Shown: positions 17,825-25,705 of the stretch, piece by piece | Position numbering within the stretch: position 1 is the stretch's first letter | Layout: every line of letters begins with the position of its first letter | Assembly: GCF_028596125.1 (NCBI RefSeq) | Contig: NZ_CP117229.1 | Span: forward strand, 790,001 to 854,000 | Length of the DNA: 64,000 nucleotides | From: Listeria innocua | GTDB taxonomy: Bacteria; Bacillota; Bacilli; Lactobacillales; Listeriaceae | Direction: 5' to 3' | Program-made: the position numbers and the translations under genes | The notes under the pieces: model-generated | What the model saw: only the letters and a program-made list of their open reading frames with translations | The model's database searches: none | Told to the model about the DNA's origin: nothing

Positions 17825-20473
17825 TTGGAGATTTACCGCAAAAGCGCGGCAGATACATTTAAACAACTAGAAGCAACAGAACAAGGCTTAACAACTAGTG
17901 AGGTTACAAAACGACAAGAAAAATACGGTTTTAACGAACTGAAGAATAAAAAGAAAGATCCACTTTGGAAGCTTTTTCTCGAAACGTTTAAAGATCCAAT
18001 GGTCATCGTTTTAGTCATAGCTGCCTTGGTGCAGTTGGTTTTAGGTGAAGTAGTTGAATCACTTATTATCTTTTTAGTACTTATTGTCAACTCAATTATT
18101 AGCGTAGTTCAGACGAGAAAAGCAGAAAGTTCACTCGATGCTTTACGAGAAATGTCTGCGCCAGTTGCCAAAGTAATTCGCGATGGCTCTAAACAAAGCA
18201 TTCATGCGCGCGAACTCGTCCCAGGTGATGTAGTTATTTTAGATGCAGGTGATTTTGTCCCAGCAGACGGCCGCTTATTCGAAAGTGGTTCTTTAAAAAT
18301 CGATGAAGGCATGCTCACTGGGGAATCCGAAGCAGTAGAAAAATATATTGATACTATTTCTGATGAAGTAGGCCTTGGTGACCGTGTGAATATGGTGTTC
18401 AGTGGCTCCCTCGTTGTTTATGGTCGCGGGATGTTTGTCGTAACAGGCACTGCTAGCGAAACGGAAATCGGCAAAATCGCAGGACTTCTTGAAACAGCCG
18501 AAGCAAAACAAACACCACTACAACGAAAACTTGAATCATTTAGTAAAAAATTAGGAATTGGTATTTTAGCACTCTGTGTACTTATTTTTGCAGTTGAGGC
18601 TGGTCGCGTATTACTCGGCGACAATTCAGCGGATATGGCAACAGCGATTTTAAATGCCTTTATGTTTGCCGTGGCCGTAGCTGTAGCAGCGATTCCAGAA
18701 GCACTTTCTTCTATTGTAACGATTGTACTTGCCGTTGGAACAAATAAAATGGCAAAACAACATGCGATTATTAGAAAGCTCCCGGCCGTTGAAACACTAG
18801 GCTCCACAAGTGTTATTTGTACCGATAAAACAGGTACGTTAACCCAAAACAAAATGACGGTTGTCGATTACTTTTTACCAGATGGAACAAAGGAAAATTT
18901 CCCGGATAGTCCAGAAAACTGGTCAGAAGGGGAGCGTCGTTTGATTCATATTGCGGTACTTTGTAATGACTCAAATATTAACAGTGAAGGTAAAGAACTA
19001 GGCGACCCTACCGAAGTAGCGCTAATTGCCTTTAGTAATAAAAATAATCAAGACTACAATGAAATTCGCGAAAAATTCATCCGTGAAGGCGAAATTCCAT
19101 TTGATTCAGATCGTAAGTTAATGTCTACGCTTCACACCTTTAATGAAAACAAAGCAATGCTAACAAAAGGCGGACCAGATGTGATGTTCGCGCGCTGTAG
19201 TTATGTTTTCCTTGACGGCGAAGAAAAGCCAATGACGGAAGAAATTTTAACGAAATTAAAAGAAACAAATGAAGAATTTTCAAATCAGGCACTCCGGGTC
19301 CTTGCTTACGGCTACAAACGGATGCCAGCTGACACAACCGAATTAAAATTAGAAGACGAACAAGACATCGTACTAGTTGGTTTAACTGCAATGATTGATC
19401 CGCCGCGTGAAGCTGTTTATGCGTCGATTGAAGAGTCGAAAAAAGCCGGTATCCGCACCGTCATGATTACTGGTGACCATAAAACAACCGCACAAGCAAT
19501 CGGTCGCGATATTGGTTTAATGGATGCAGACGACATCGCTTTAACTGGTCAAGAACTCGACGCAATGCCAGAAGAAGAACTTGATAAAAAACTAGAACAT
19601 ATCGCTGTTTACGCCCGTGTTTCTCCAGAAAATAAAATCCGTATCGTCAAAGCTTGGCAGAAAAAAGGTAAAATAACGGCAATGACTGGCGACGGTGTCA
19701 ATGATGCGCCCGCTTTAAAACAAGCCGATATTGGTGTCGCAATGGGTAGCGGAACTGACGTTGCCAAAGACTCTGCCGCGATGATTTTAACCGATGATAA
19801 TTTCGTTTCAATTGTGGATGCAGTTGGTGTAGGTAGAACGGTTTTTGATAATATTAAGAAATCAATTGCTTATCTATTTGCAGGAAACTTAGGCGCGATT
19901 ATAGCAATTTTATTCGCGCTAGTACTGGACTGGATTAACCCGTTCACAGCGCTACAACTACTATTTATCAACTTAGTCAATGACTCCTTACCGGCAATTG
20001 CGCTAGGAATGGAAAAAGCAGAACCTGATGTAATGAAACGCAAACCGAGAGATATTAACGAAGGTATTTTTGCTGGTGGCACGATGCGCGCCGTTATCAG
20101 TCGTGGTGTCTTAATCGGTATCGCCGTTATCATCTCACAATACATCGGTATGCAAATTTCACCAGAGATGAGTGTCGCAATGGCGTTCACTACACTTATC
20201 CTAGCTCGTACATTACAAACTTTTGCAGCTCGCTCAAACGTCCAAACCGCATTTGGCGCAGGCTTCTTCAGCAACAAATACGTAATCGGCGCGGTATTAC
20301 TTTGTTTCGTCCTATACGGAATTACAGTATTACCAGGAGCTCGCGAAATCTTCTCGATCCCAGCAACATTTGGTTTACACGAATGGTCGATTGCAGCAGG
20401 CTTAGCACTCGGAGCAGTTGTGATGATGGAGATAATTAAAGTAGTTCAGAATAAATTTTTTAAAGTGAGTTGA
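17825..20473 (+). CDS. Calcium-transporting P-type ATPase (LMCA1-like)
   Basis: This 882-residue P2A-type ATPase expels Ca2+ across the membrane. Motifs run in order: LTGESEAV (actuator loop TGE), IPEALSSIVT in helix M4 (Ca-site Glu), the phosphorylation motif ICTDKTGTLT near residue 334, KGGPDVM in the nucleotide domain, and TGDGVNDAPALKQADIG at the hinge. Ten membrane helices are expected. The length and sequence fit LMCA1 of L. monocytogenes, a characterised Ca2+ pump related to SERCA. The TTG start is preceded by AAGGGG; the overlapping ATG at 17821 is out of frame. It is transcribed alone and ends at the border of an accessory island. Confidence 0.93.
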   Translation: MEIYRKSAADTFKQLEATEQGLTTSEVTKRQEKYGFNELKNKKKDPLWKLFLETFKDPMVIVLVIAALVQLVLGEVVESLIIFLVLIVNSIISVVQTRKAESSLDALREMSAPVAKVIRDGSKQSIHARELVPGDVVILDAGDFVPADGRLFESGSLKIDEGMLTGESEAVEKYIDTISDEVGLGDRVNMVFSGSLVVYGRGMFVVTGTASETEIGKIAGLLETAEAKQTPLQRKLESFSKKLGIGILALCVLIFAVEAGRVLLGDNSADMATAILNAFMFAVAVAVAAIPEALSSIVTIVLAVGTNKMAKQHAIIRKLPAVETLGSTSVICTDKTGTLTQNKMTVVDYFLPDGTKENFPDSPENWSEGERRLIHIAVLCNDSNINSEGKELGDPTEVALIAFSNKNNQDYNEIREKFIREGEIPFDSDRKLMSTLHTFNENKAMLTKGGPDVMFARCSYVFLDGEEKPMTEEILTKLKETNEEFSNQALRVLAYGYKRMPADTTELKLEDEQDIVLVGLTAMIDPPREAVYASIEESKKAGIRTVMITGDHKTTAQAIGRDIGLMDADDIALTGQELDAMPEEELDKKLEHIAVYARVSPENKIRIVKAWQKKGKITAMTGDGVNDAPALKQADIGVAMGSGTDVAKDSAAMILTDDNFVSIVDAVGVGRTVFDNIKKSIAYLFAGNLGAIIAILFALVLDWINPFTALQLLFINLVNDSLPAIALGMEKAEPDVMKRKPRDINEGIFAGGTMRAVISRGVLIGIAVIISQYIGMQISPEMSVAMAFTTLILARTLQTFAARSNVQTAFGAGFFSNKYVIGAVLLCFVLYGITVLPGAREIFSIPATFGLHEWSIAAGLALGAVVMMEIIKVVQNKFFKVS

Positions 20474-20510
20474 GAATAACAGATTATTATTTAGAACTAT
20501 TTTCTTTACT

Positions 20511-20548
20511 TGATAAGAGTATCTATAATATTATAGATACTCTTATCA
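20511..20548. repeat. 38-nt perfect palindrome at the left edge of the island
   Basis: The stretch 20511-20548 is exactly self-complementary (left arm TGATAAGAGTATCTATAAT, 19 nt). There is no proper T run after it, so it is not a classical terminator, although it could act as one weakly for the ATPase gene. It coincides with the change from typical Listeria coding sequence to the AT-rich island. Confidence 0.75.
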
Positions 20549-20640
20549 TTTAAGTATCTGACTATAACTATACATTTTATTTTAATCAGGGTACAAATAT
20601 TAAGCCCTCTTTATTGCGCTTTATATAAGGGAGCCGTATT

Positions 20641-20688
20641 TTGATTTATGAGGATAAAAGGGCAGAAATAATCATAGAAGAAATATAG
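20641..20688 (+). pseudogene. 15-residue frame with a copied translation start (possible gene remnant)
   Basis: A TTG-initiated frame reads LIYEDKRAEIIIEEI and then stops. It is preceded by TATATAAGGGAGCCG (20622-20636), which matches 14 of 15 bases of the sequence before the methyltransferase start (20797-20811). This suggests a duplication or deletion relic of an upstream gene in the same system. It is too short for a product to be recognised. Confidence 0.3.
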
Positions 20689-20760
20689 ATTTAAAGGTTT
20701 TTAAACTAAGTATTTCGCAAAACTAAAATATTTTATCCAATAGAGAAATGTTAAAAAGCA

Positions 20761-20779
20761 TGCTATAATCAAATTTGAT
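20761..20779 (+). promoter_or_regulatory. Extended -10 promoter and 12-bp palindrome before the methyltransferase
   Basis: TGCTATAAT (20761-20769) is an extended -10 element with no good -35. The perfect palindrome ATCAAATTTGAT (20768-20779) overlaps the -10 and the expected start of transcription, so a bound protein would block initiation. Methyltransferases and small controller proteins often autoregulate at such sites; the binder here is unknown. The rest of 20549-20816 holds no convincing gene. Confidence 0.5.
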
Positions 20780-20816
20780 AGCAGAATTTTGAATTATATA
20801 TAAGGGAGTCGAAATA

Positions 20817-21872
20817 ATGAAGTTAAGAGCTGTGGATTTGTTCTGTGGAATTGGAGGTCTCACTAGAGGGGTTACTAATGAAGGAATAGATGTAATTGCA
20901 GGGATAGACATAGAAAGCTCTTGTGAATATGCATATGAACAAAATAATAGTGCTTATTTTATAAATAAAGATATTAAAGAAGTAACTGGGAAAGAAATTG
21001 AGAAATTATTTCCTAAAGACACGGACATAAAAATACTGATGGGTTGTGCTCCTTGCCAACCTTTTTCATCATATAGCCGTAGATATAAAAATAACGAAAA
21101 AACAATTCAAAAAATGGATTTATTAGATTACTTTGGACAATTAGTTATAGATGTTAAACCAGAAATCGTATCAATGGAAAATGTTCCACAATTAAGGAAT
21201 GAACATGTTTTTAAAACGTTTATAAATACTCTTGAAGAGCAAGGGTATAATGTTTTTTGGGAAATTGTATATGCTCCAGAATATGGGGTGCCACAAAATA
21301 GAAAAAGACTAGTGTTATTGGCTTCAAAATTAGGGAGCATAGAATTAGTGGAGTCTATGTATGATGTATCTTGTTATCCTACAGTTCGAGATTCAATAAG
21401 CACATTAACTAAGATTAAATCTGGTGAAACTGACAAGAAAGACATTATGCATAAAAGTGTTAAATTAAATACTAAAAACTTAAAAAGAATAAAACAATCT
21501 AAACCAGGTGGAACTTGGAAAGATTGGGATGAGGACTTACTATTAACTTGTCATAAAAAAGAGACAGGTAAATCTTATTCATCAGTATATGGAAGAATGG
21601 AATGGGATAAACCTGCACCAACTATAACTACTAAGTTTTTTGGTTATGGGAATGGAAGGTTTGGTCATCCTGAACAAGATAGGGCTATCTCATATAGAGA
21701 AGGAGCGATCCTTCAAACTTTCCCTCTAGATTATAGATTTATAAATGAACAGTCAGGTAGTATATCATACAGCCAATTAGGTATTCAAATAGGTAATGCT
21801 GTACCAGTTAAGTTAGGTGAGGCTATTGGAAAATCAATAAAAAAGCATATAGAAGGGATAATGATAAAGTGA
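20817..21872 (+). CDS. DNA (cytosine-5) methyltransferase
   Basis: The 351-residue enzyme methylates C5 of cytosine in DNA using S-adenosylmethionine. All core motifs are visible: I DLFCGIGGLTRG (residues 7-18), IV GCAPCQPFS with catalytic Cys80, VI ENV at 121-123, VIII QNRKR at 160-164, and X GNAVPVKLGEAIG near the C-terminus. The segment between VIII and IX (about residues 180-270) is the target recognition region; the recognised site cannot be read from it. The ATG follows TAAGGGAG. Its stop overlaps the GTG start of the DUF262 gene by four bases, and the HEPN gene follows three bases after that one, so the three genes are translationally linked. No conventional restriction endonuclease lies beside it. 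Confidence 0.95.
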   Translation: MKLRAVDLFCGIGGLTRGVTNEGIDVIAGIDIESSCEYAYEQNNSAYFINKDIKEVTGKEIEKLFPKDTDIKILMGCAPCQPFSSYSRRYKNNEKTIQKMDLLDYFGQLVIDVKPEIVSMENVPQLRNEHVFKTFINTLEEQGYNVFWEIVYAPEYGVPQNRKRLVLLASKLGSIELVESMYDVSCYPTVRDSISTLTKIKSGETDKKDIMHKSVKLNTKNLKRIKQSKPGGTWKDWDEDLLLTCHKKETGKSYSSVYGRMEWDKPAPTITTKFFGYGNGRFGHPEQDRAISYREGAILQTFPLDYRFINEQSGSISYSQLGIQIGNAVPVKLGEAIGKSIKKHIEGIMIK

Positions 21873-22900
21873 ACTTAATAACAACAGAACAAAAAAAAAA
21901 AGCTGAGCAACAAATTTTGAATTTACAAGAAAGAGTAGATTATGATATTAGGGACTATCCTATAGAGTTTATAGTGAGCAAATATGATTCTGAGGATTAC
22001 TTTATACCAGATTACCAGAGAGAATTTATATGGTCTAGCTCTGATCAAGCTCGTTTTATAGAATCATTATTGTTAGACTTACCCATACCGCTTCTTTTTT
22101 TATCTGATACGGATGAAGGGAAATTAGAAATTGTGGATGGCGTTCAAAGAATAAATACATTGTCTGCCTTTTTAAGTGGTAAATTGGTGCTTTGTAATTT
22201 AAAAAAATTAACAGAAGTTAATGCGTTTAACTTTAGTAATTTACCCCCGTCTCAGCAGAGAAGATTACAATCTAAAGCTTTACGTGTTATTGTTTTGAGG
22301 GCAAGTACAAGTGAAGATATAAGAAAAGAATTATTTGATAGACTAAATACTTCAGGGGAAAAAGCTAAAGATTCAGAGGTAAGAAGAGGATCATTTGAAG
22401 GCGATTTCATGACATTTATTGAGAATATGGCTAACTTACCTAAGAGACAGTTAGTTGCCCCTGTATCACCAAAAAACAAAAAAAGAAGAGAACATATTGA
22501 GTTAGTGTTAAGATTTTTTGCCTATTCTAATAACTATAAGAATTTTAAGCATGGAGTTCAAGTTTTTATTGATGATTATATTAAGGACGTGAAAGATAGT
22601 TTTTCAGAAATGGATATGGAAGCAGATTTTCTGAAAATGTTGAGCTTTGCTGAAAAATATTTTCCAATAGGATTTAAAAAGACGAGTACATCTAAAACGG
22701 TTCCAAGGGTAAGGTTCGAAGCTCTATCTGTAGGAATAATTCTTGCATTAAGAGATAATGCGGATTTAGTGCCAGAAGATGTTAATAGTTGGATAAATAG
22801 TGAAGAATTTAAAAAACTTACAACAAGTGATGGCAGTAATTCTAAAGTAAGAGTAAAGGAAAGAATTGAATATGTCAAAAATAAATTGTTGGAGAAATAG
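21869..22900 (+). CDS. DUF262 (ParB/Srx-like) domain protein
   Basis: This 343-residue protein carries the DUF262 signatures: IPDYQREFIW (46-55), DGVQRINTLSAF (90-101, the family's DGQQR motif) and FDRLNTSGEK (156-165). DUF262 belongs to the ParB/sulfiredoxin fold and includes nucleases or NTP-using switches of several phage-defence systems, among them GmrSD-type and BrxU-type enzymes. Here there is no C-terminal HNH (DUF1524) domain; the last 180 residues are helical and unassigned. The GTG start overlaps the methyltransferase stop. It is therefore likely an effector or sensor partner of that enzyme, perhaps reading the methylation state. That role is inference. Confidence 0.85.
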   Translation: MNLITTEQKKKAEQQILNLQERVDYDIRDYPIEFIVSKYDSEDYFIPDYQREFIWSSSDQARFIESLLLDLPIPLLFLSDTDEGKLEIVDGVQRINTLSAFLSGKLVLCNLKKLTEVNAFNFSNLPPSQQRRLQSKALRVIVLRASTSEDIRKELFDRLNTSGEKAKDSEVRRGSFEGDFMTFIENMANLPKRQLVAPVSPKNKKRREHIELVLRFFAYSNNYKNFKHGVQVFIDDYIKDVKDSFSEMDMEADFLKMLSFAEKYFPIGFKKTSTSKTVPRVRFEALSVGIILALRDNADLVPEDVNSWINSEEFKKLTTSDGSNSKVRVKERIEYVKNKLLEK

Positions 22901-22903
22901 TAT

Positions 22904-23608
22904 ATGACTAACAGTATGGAATTTGAATTTGATAAACGTTTAAGTGAAGTCGAATATTATTTCTTTTGCTTAGCTCAACTTTACAAATTTAATGAGCAAA
23001 AACAGTCAAATAATTTAAAAAGAAAAATGAAAACAAAAACTCATGATTTTCAAGATTTTTTAGTTATATTGAAAGCCAACTCTTTTATAGTGCTTTATAA
23101 TTTAGTAGAGGCTTCAGTTAAAAATTTTGTTATTAGTATTTACGACGAAGTTTCTATACAAAGCTTAAATTATAATGATGTCTGTGATAAATTAAAAAAA
23201 ATGTGGATTGATATTTATTATAATGATTTAAGTCATACTACAACAAATTACTCTCAACATAAAGAAAAAGCAAAAAATATGATTGAATTTATTATTGAAG
23301 GAAAAAAAATAGAATTTGGGGATGAAGTAAAGCTGAGTGGAAATGCAGATTTAAAACAAATAAGAAAGGTTTTTGATGATCATGGCATGACTATTGATTC
23401 TTCAATAATACAGGATGTAGGATCAGGATTATTGGAAGTTAAAAATAAAAGAAATAATATTGCTCATGGTAATATTTCTTTTATTGAGGGAGGAAGAGAG
23501 TCTTCAGTAGGTGATTTAATCAAGTATAAGGATGAAATAATTAGATTTTTATACGAATTACATACAGAAGTTTCTGAATATGTTGATAATCAGAAGTATC
23601 GCTGCTAG
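22904..23608 (+). CDS. HEPN-domain protein, MAE_28990/MAE_18760-like (putative RNase)
   Basis: The 234-residue protein is mostly helical. Near the C-terminus it has KNKRNNIAHGN, where R183 and H188 form the Rx4H motif of HEPN ribonucleases. An earlier block, NSFIVLYNLVEASVKNFV (residues ~59-76), matches the first conserved helices of the MAE_28990-type HEPN family. HEPN proteins in defence and toxin loci usually cleave RNA as dimers. The gene starts three bases after the DUF262 stop, so the two are co-translated. From memory, surveys of HEPN proteins place this subfamily beside DUF262 proteins and DNA methylases. An RNA-cleaving effector role is inferred. Confidence 0.8.
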   Translation: MTNSMEFEFDKRLSEVEYYFFCLAQLYKFNEQKQSNNLKRKMKTKTHDFQDFLVILKANSFIVLYNLVEASVKNFVISIYDEVSIQSLNYNDVCDKLKKMWIDIYYNDLSHTTTNYSQHKEKAKNMIEFIIEGKKIEFGDEVKLSGNADLKQIRKVFDDHGMTIDSSIIQDVGSGLLEVKNKRNNIAHGNISFIEGGRESSVGDLIKYKDEIIRFLYELHTEVSEYVDNQKYRC

Positions 23609-23724
23609 AATAATGAGCTTTTTATTTCTTTTTTTAGATATAAACTGGATGGAAGATAGTGCAGAGATAATTAGTACTGTATGACTTTAATAATTTTATT
23701 GTTAGAAAGAGAGTAAGTATATTT

Positions 23725-24522
23725 ATGTATGATTTTCAATTCAAAACTGAAAGTTTTTGTAGAGAACTTTTCACAGTAACGTGTGACTTGAAAAAGAAGA
23801 ATACTGAAGAGGATATTTTGTTTACAAGTTTATTAATAAGTATTTATAATTCTATCGAATCAACTTTTATACTTTTAGAAAATGAAAGATATTGGGATGC
23901 TCTTATTTTAGAACGTTCGGTTTTTGAAGGAATGCTCAGATTAATTTGCTTAAACAATGGAACGGTGGAGGAACAAGTAGAAAAGTTTAATGAATTTTTC
24001 TATTTACTACCAGAGTTTGAAAATTTAAAGAGGTATAACAGAGCAAGAGTAGTAAATAATAACAATAATAATAAATTCAAGCAAATTGTTGAAATTGAAA
24101 AAAATTTAGAAGATGTAATAAAAAAAACAAGTAGTATATATACTAAAAAAGATAGGAAAAGAATAGAGCACAAGTGGAGCGTATCGGAAATGTGTAATAG
24201 TACAGCTGATTTACAGATTGAAAAATTTGATATGTTGCTATATTTTTATAATTTATCTAGTAATTTTATACACAAAGATGCTACTTCTTTGGGCATACAA
24301 ATTGAAAAAACTTTTGAGAATGAGAAGCTTTATTATGCTGCATTTAATGCAACGATTTTATTGAACATGATACATGTACTTTCAATATCAGTCATTTATT
24401 TTGGGAAATATTTTAAAAGTGATTTAAATAATCAAGTTAAGACTTTAATGAAAGAAAAAACTTCTTTATTTAGCCAGCTAGAAGAATTAAGAAGTAAATG
24501 GTTTGATAATGAGTATAAATAA
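23725..24522 (+). CDS. Helical protein resembling DUF5677, island gene
   Basis: The 265-residue protein is predicted to be nearly all helical. Blocks such as ERYWDALILERSVFEGMLRLICL (residues ~53-75) and YNLSSNFIHKD (~173-183) resemble the DUF5677 family of unknown function, whose S-x-x-x-H-type segment recalls HEPN-like folds. It has a poly-Asn stretch (VVNNNNNNK) in the middle. The gene follows the HEPN gene after 116 bp, with a weak ribosome binding site (AAAGAGAG), so it may have its own promoter. Membership in the defence operon is probable by position only. I cannot assign a function. Confidence 0.55.
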   Translation: MYDFQFKTESFCRELFTVTCDLKKKNTEEDILFTSLLISIYNSIESTFILLENERYWDALILERSVFEGMLRLICLNNGTVEEQVEKFNEFFYLLPEFENLKRYNRARVVNNNNNNKFKQIVEIEKNLEDVIKKTSSIYTKKDRKRIEHKWSVSEMCNSTADLQIEKFDMLLYFYNLSSNFIHKDATSLGIQIEKTFENEKLYYAAFNATILLNMIHVLSISVIYFGKYFKSDLNNQVKTLMKEKTSLFSQLEELRSKWFDNEYK

Positions 24523-24554
24523 GTAAAAAGGTAGTACTTCTAATTTAAGAAGTT

Positions 24555-24587
24555 AGCACGATAAATAATTATTTATCGTGCTTTTTT
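24555..24587 (+). terminator. Terminator at the right edge of the island
   Basis: The perfect stem AGCACGATAAAT / ATTTATCGTGCT with an AATT loop is followed by TTTTTT. Bases 24588-24736 hold nothing that I recognise. Confidence 0.85.
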
Positions 24588-24736
24588 ATAATATAAAAAT
24601 TCGATTATTGTAGCAACAGAAGTAATTCATTTTTATAAACATTAATTGTTATGATTAAAAAAAAAACTATAAGTAAATAGCTAGATAAAAATTTTTCTAT
24701 AAGTTCAAAGTTTTCTACGTAAACTAAAGCTCTCCC

Positions 24737-24994
24737 TTAATACAACCACCAAACCAAAACCCCAACAGTCCAAACCATCGCAAGTGGCACTAAAATCCGA
24801 AACTTCGGCTTTTGCGTTTTATGGTGAAACAACTGCATCGACATCCAACTACCAAAGGCACCACCAAGAAATGCGGAGAGAAGTAGTACTGATTCAGGTA
24901 TACGGTATGCGTGTTTAATTGCTTTCCGTTTATCAACAGCGAATAATAGAAAAGAAATAAGTGTTATCGCGATTAAATATATCGTTAAAATCAT
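24737..24994 (-). CDS. DUF1294-family membrane protein
   Basis: An 85-residue protein with three hydrophobic segments and the DUF1294 signatures FAVDKRKAIKHAYRIPESVLL and LSAFLGGAFGSWMSMQLFHHKTQKPKF (split across residues ~19-65). The function of the family is unknown. The ATG follows AAAGGGGGA. It is convergent with the island and marks the return to the conserved Listeria backbone. Confidence 0.85.
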   Translation of the reverse strand: MILTIYLIAITLISFLLFAVDKRKAIKHAYRIPESVLLLSAFLGGAFGSWMSMQLFHHKTQKPKFRILVPLAMVWTVGVLVWWLY

Positions 24995-25072
24995 CTGGAA
25001 ATCCCCCTTTATTGCTAAAACTAACTTTATTGATTAGAATAAAAGCATACCACAAAAGAAAGCAGGGATAAA

Positions 25073-25450
25073 ATGGCAAAAGAAATTATTCAAACCTCGT
25101 CAGCCCCAAAAGCACTCGGACCATATTCACAAGCTGTAAAAGTGAATGGACTTATTTTCACATCAGGTCAACTTGGTATTAACCCAGCAACTGGAGAATT
25201 AGCAGAAGGCGCAACAAAACAAGCTGAGCAAGCTTTTAAAAATTTAGCAGCCGTACTAGAAGAAGCTGGTTCTGGACTAGACAAAATCATTAAAGCGACT
25301 GTTTTCTTCAAAGATTTAAATGATTTTACAGCTGTGAATGAAGTATACGCTACTTTCTTTTCCAGTGATTTCCCCGCAAGAAGTGCTTTCCAAGTAGCCA
25401 AGTTACCGCTTGACGCTGACATTGAAATCGAAGTTATCGCAGAAGCATAA
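25073..25450 (+). CDS. ridA: RidA-family 2-iminobutanoate/2-iminopropanoate deaminase
   Basis: The 125-residue protein matches the RidA/YjgF/UK114 family: IIQTSSAPKALGPYSQAVK at the start, FTSGQLGINPATGEL in the centre, and FPARSAFQVAKLPLDADIEIEVIA with the conserved catalytic Arg at the end. It hydrolyses reactive enamines and imines released by PLP enzymes, protecting the cell, and acts as a cytosolic trimer. Length is typical. It precedes the SAM-riboswitch unit but has its own promoter region. Confidence 0.93.
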   Translation: MAKEIIQTSSAPKALGPYSQAVKVNGLIFTSGQLGINPATGELAEGATKQAEQAFKNLAAVLEEAGSGLDKIIKATVFFKDLNDFTAVNEVYATFFSSDFPARSAFQVAKLPLDADIEIEVIAEA

Positions 25451-25516
25451 ATATTCAGAAATAAATTTGACAATCACGAGAAGTAAACGATATAATAAGA
25501 ACCAATTACATAGTAA

Positions 25517-25609
25517 CTTATCAAGAAAGGTGGAGGGTTCTGGCCCAGTGAAGCCTTGGCAACCGGACTTTTCACGGTGCCAAATCCAGCAGTATCACTG
25601 ACAGATAAG
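25517..25609 (+). ncRNA. SAM-I (S-box) riboswitch
   Basis: The stretch has the S-box layout: P1 arms CTTATC (25517-25522) and GATAAG (25603-25608), then AAGAAAGGTGGAGGGTTC, CCAGTGAAGCCTTGGCAACC, CACGGTGCCAAATCC and ACTGACAG blocks, all conserved in SAM-I aptamers. A terminator follows and a methionine-pathway gene lies downstream. SAM binding should stabilise P1 and permit the terminator. Confidence 0.95.
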
Positions 25610-25632
25610 GCACGCGAAACAGGTAAATCACT

Positions 25633-25671
25633 CTTTCCCTTAAAAGCTGTCTTTTGGGGGAAAGTTTTTTT
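25633..25671 (+). terminator. Riboswitch-controlled terminator
   Basis: The stem CTTTCCCTTAAAAG / CTTTTGGGGGAAAG followed by TTTTTTT forms the expression platform of the SAM-I riboswitch. Confidence 0.9.
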
Positions 25672-25705
25672 GTACATAAAAATAACTAGAATTGAGGCGA
25701 AGAAA

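Noticed and set aside
24049-24075. Poly-Asn run (AATAACAATAATAAT) as a microsatellite-like contingency repeat
   Set aside because: It is short and made of different Asn codons, so slippage would be rare; it is more likely a flexible linker.
25556-25705. Long N-terminal extension of the MetE-like protein from an early start at 25556
   Set aside because: This stretch is the SAM-I riboswitch and its terminator; the ribosome binding site and family N-terminus point to ATG 25706.
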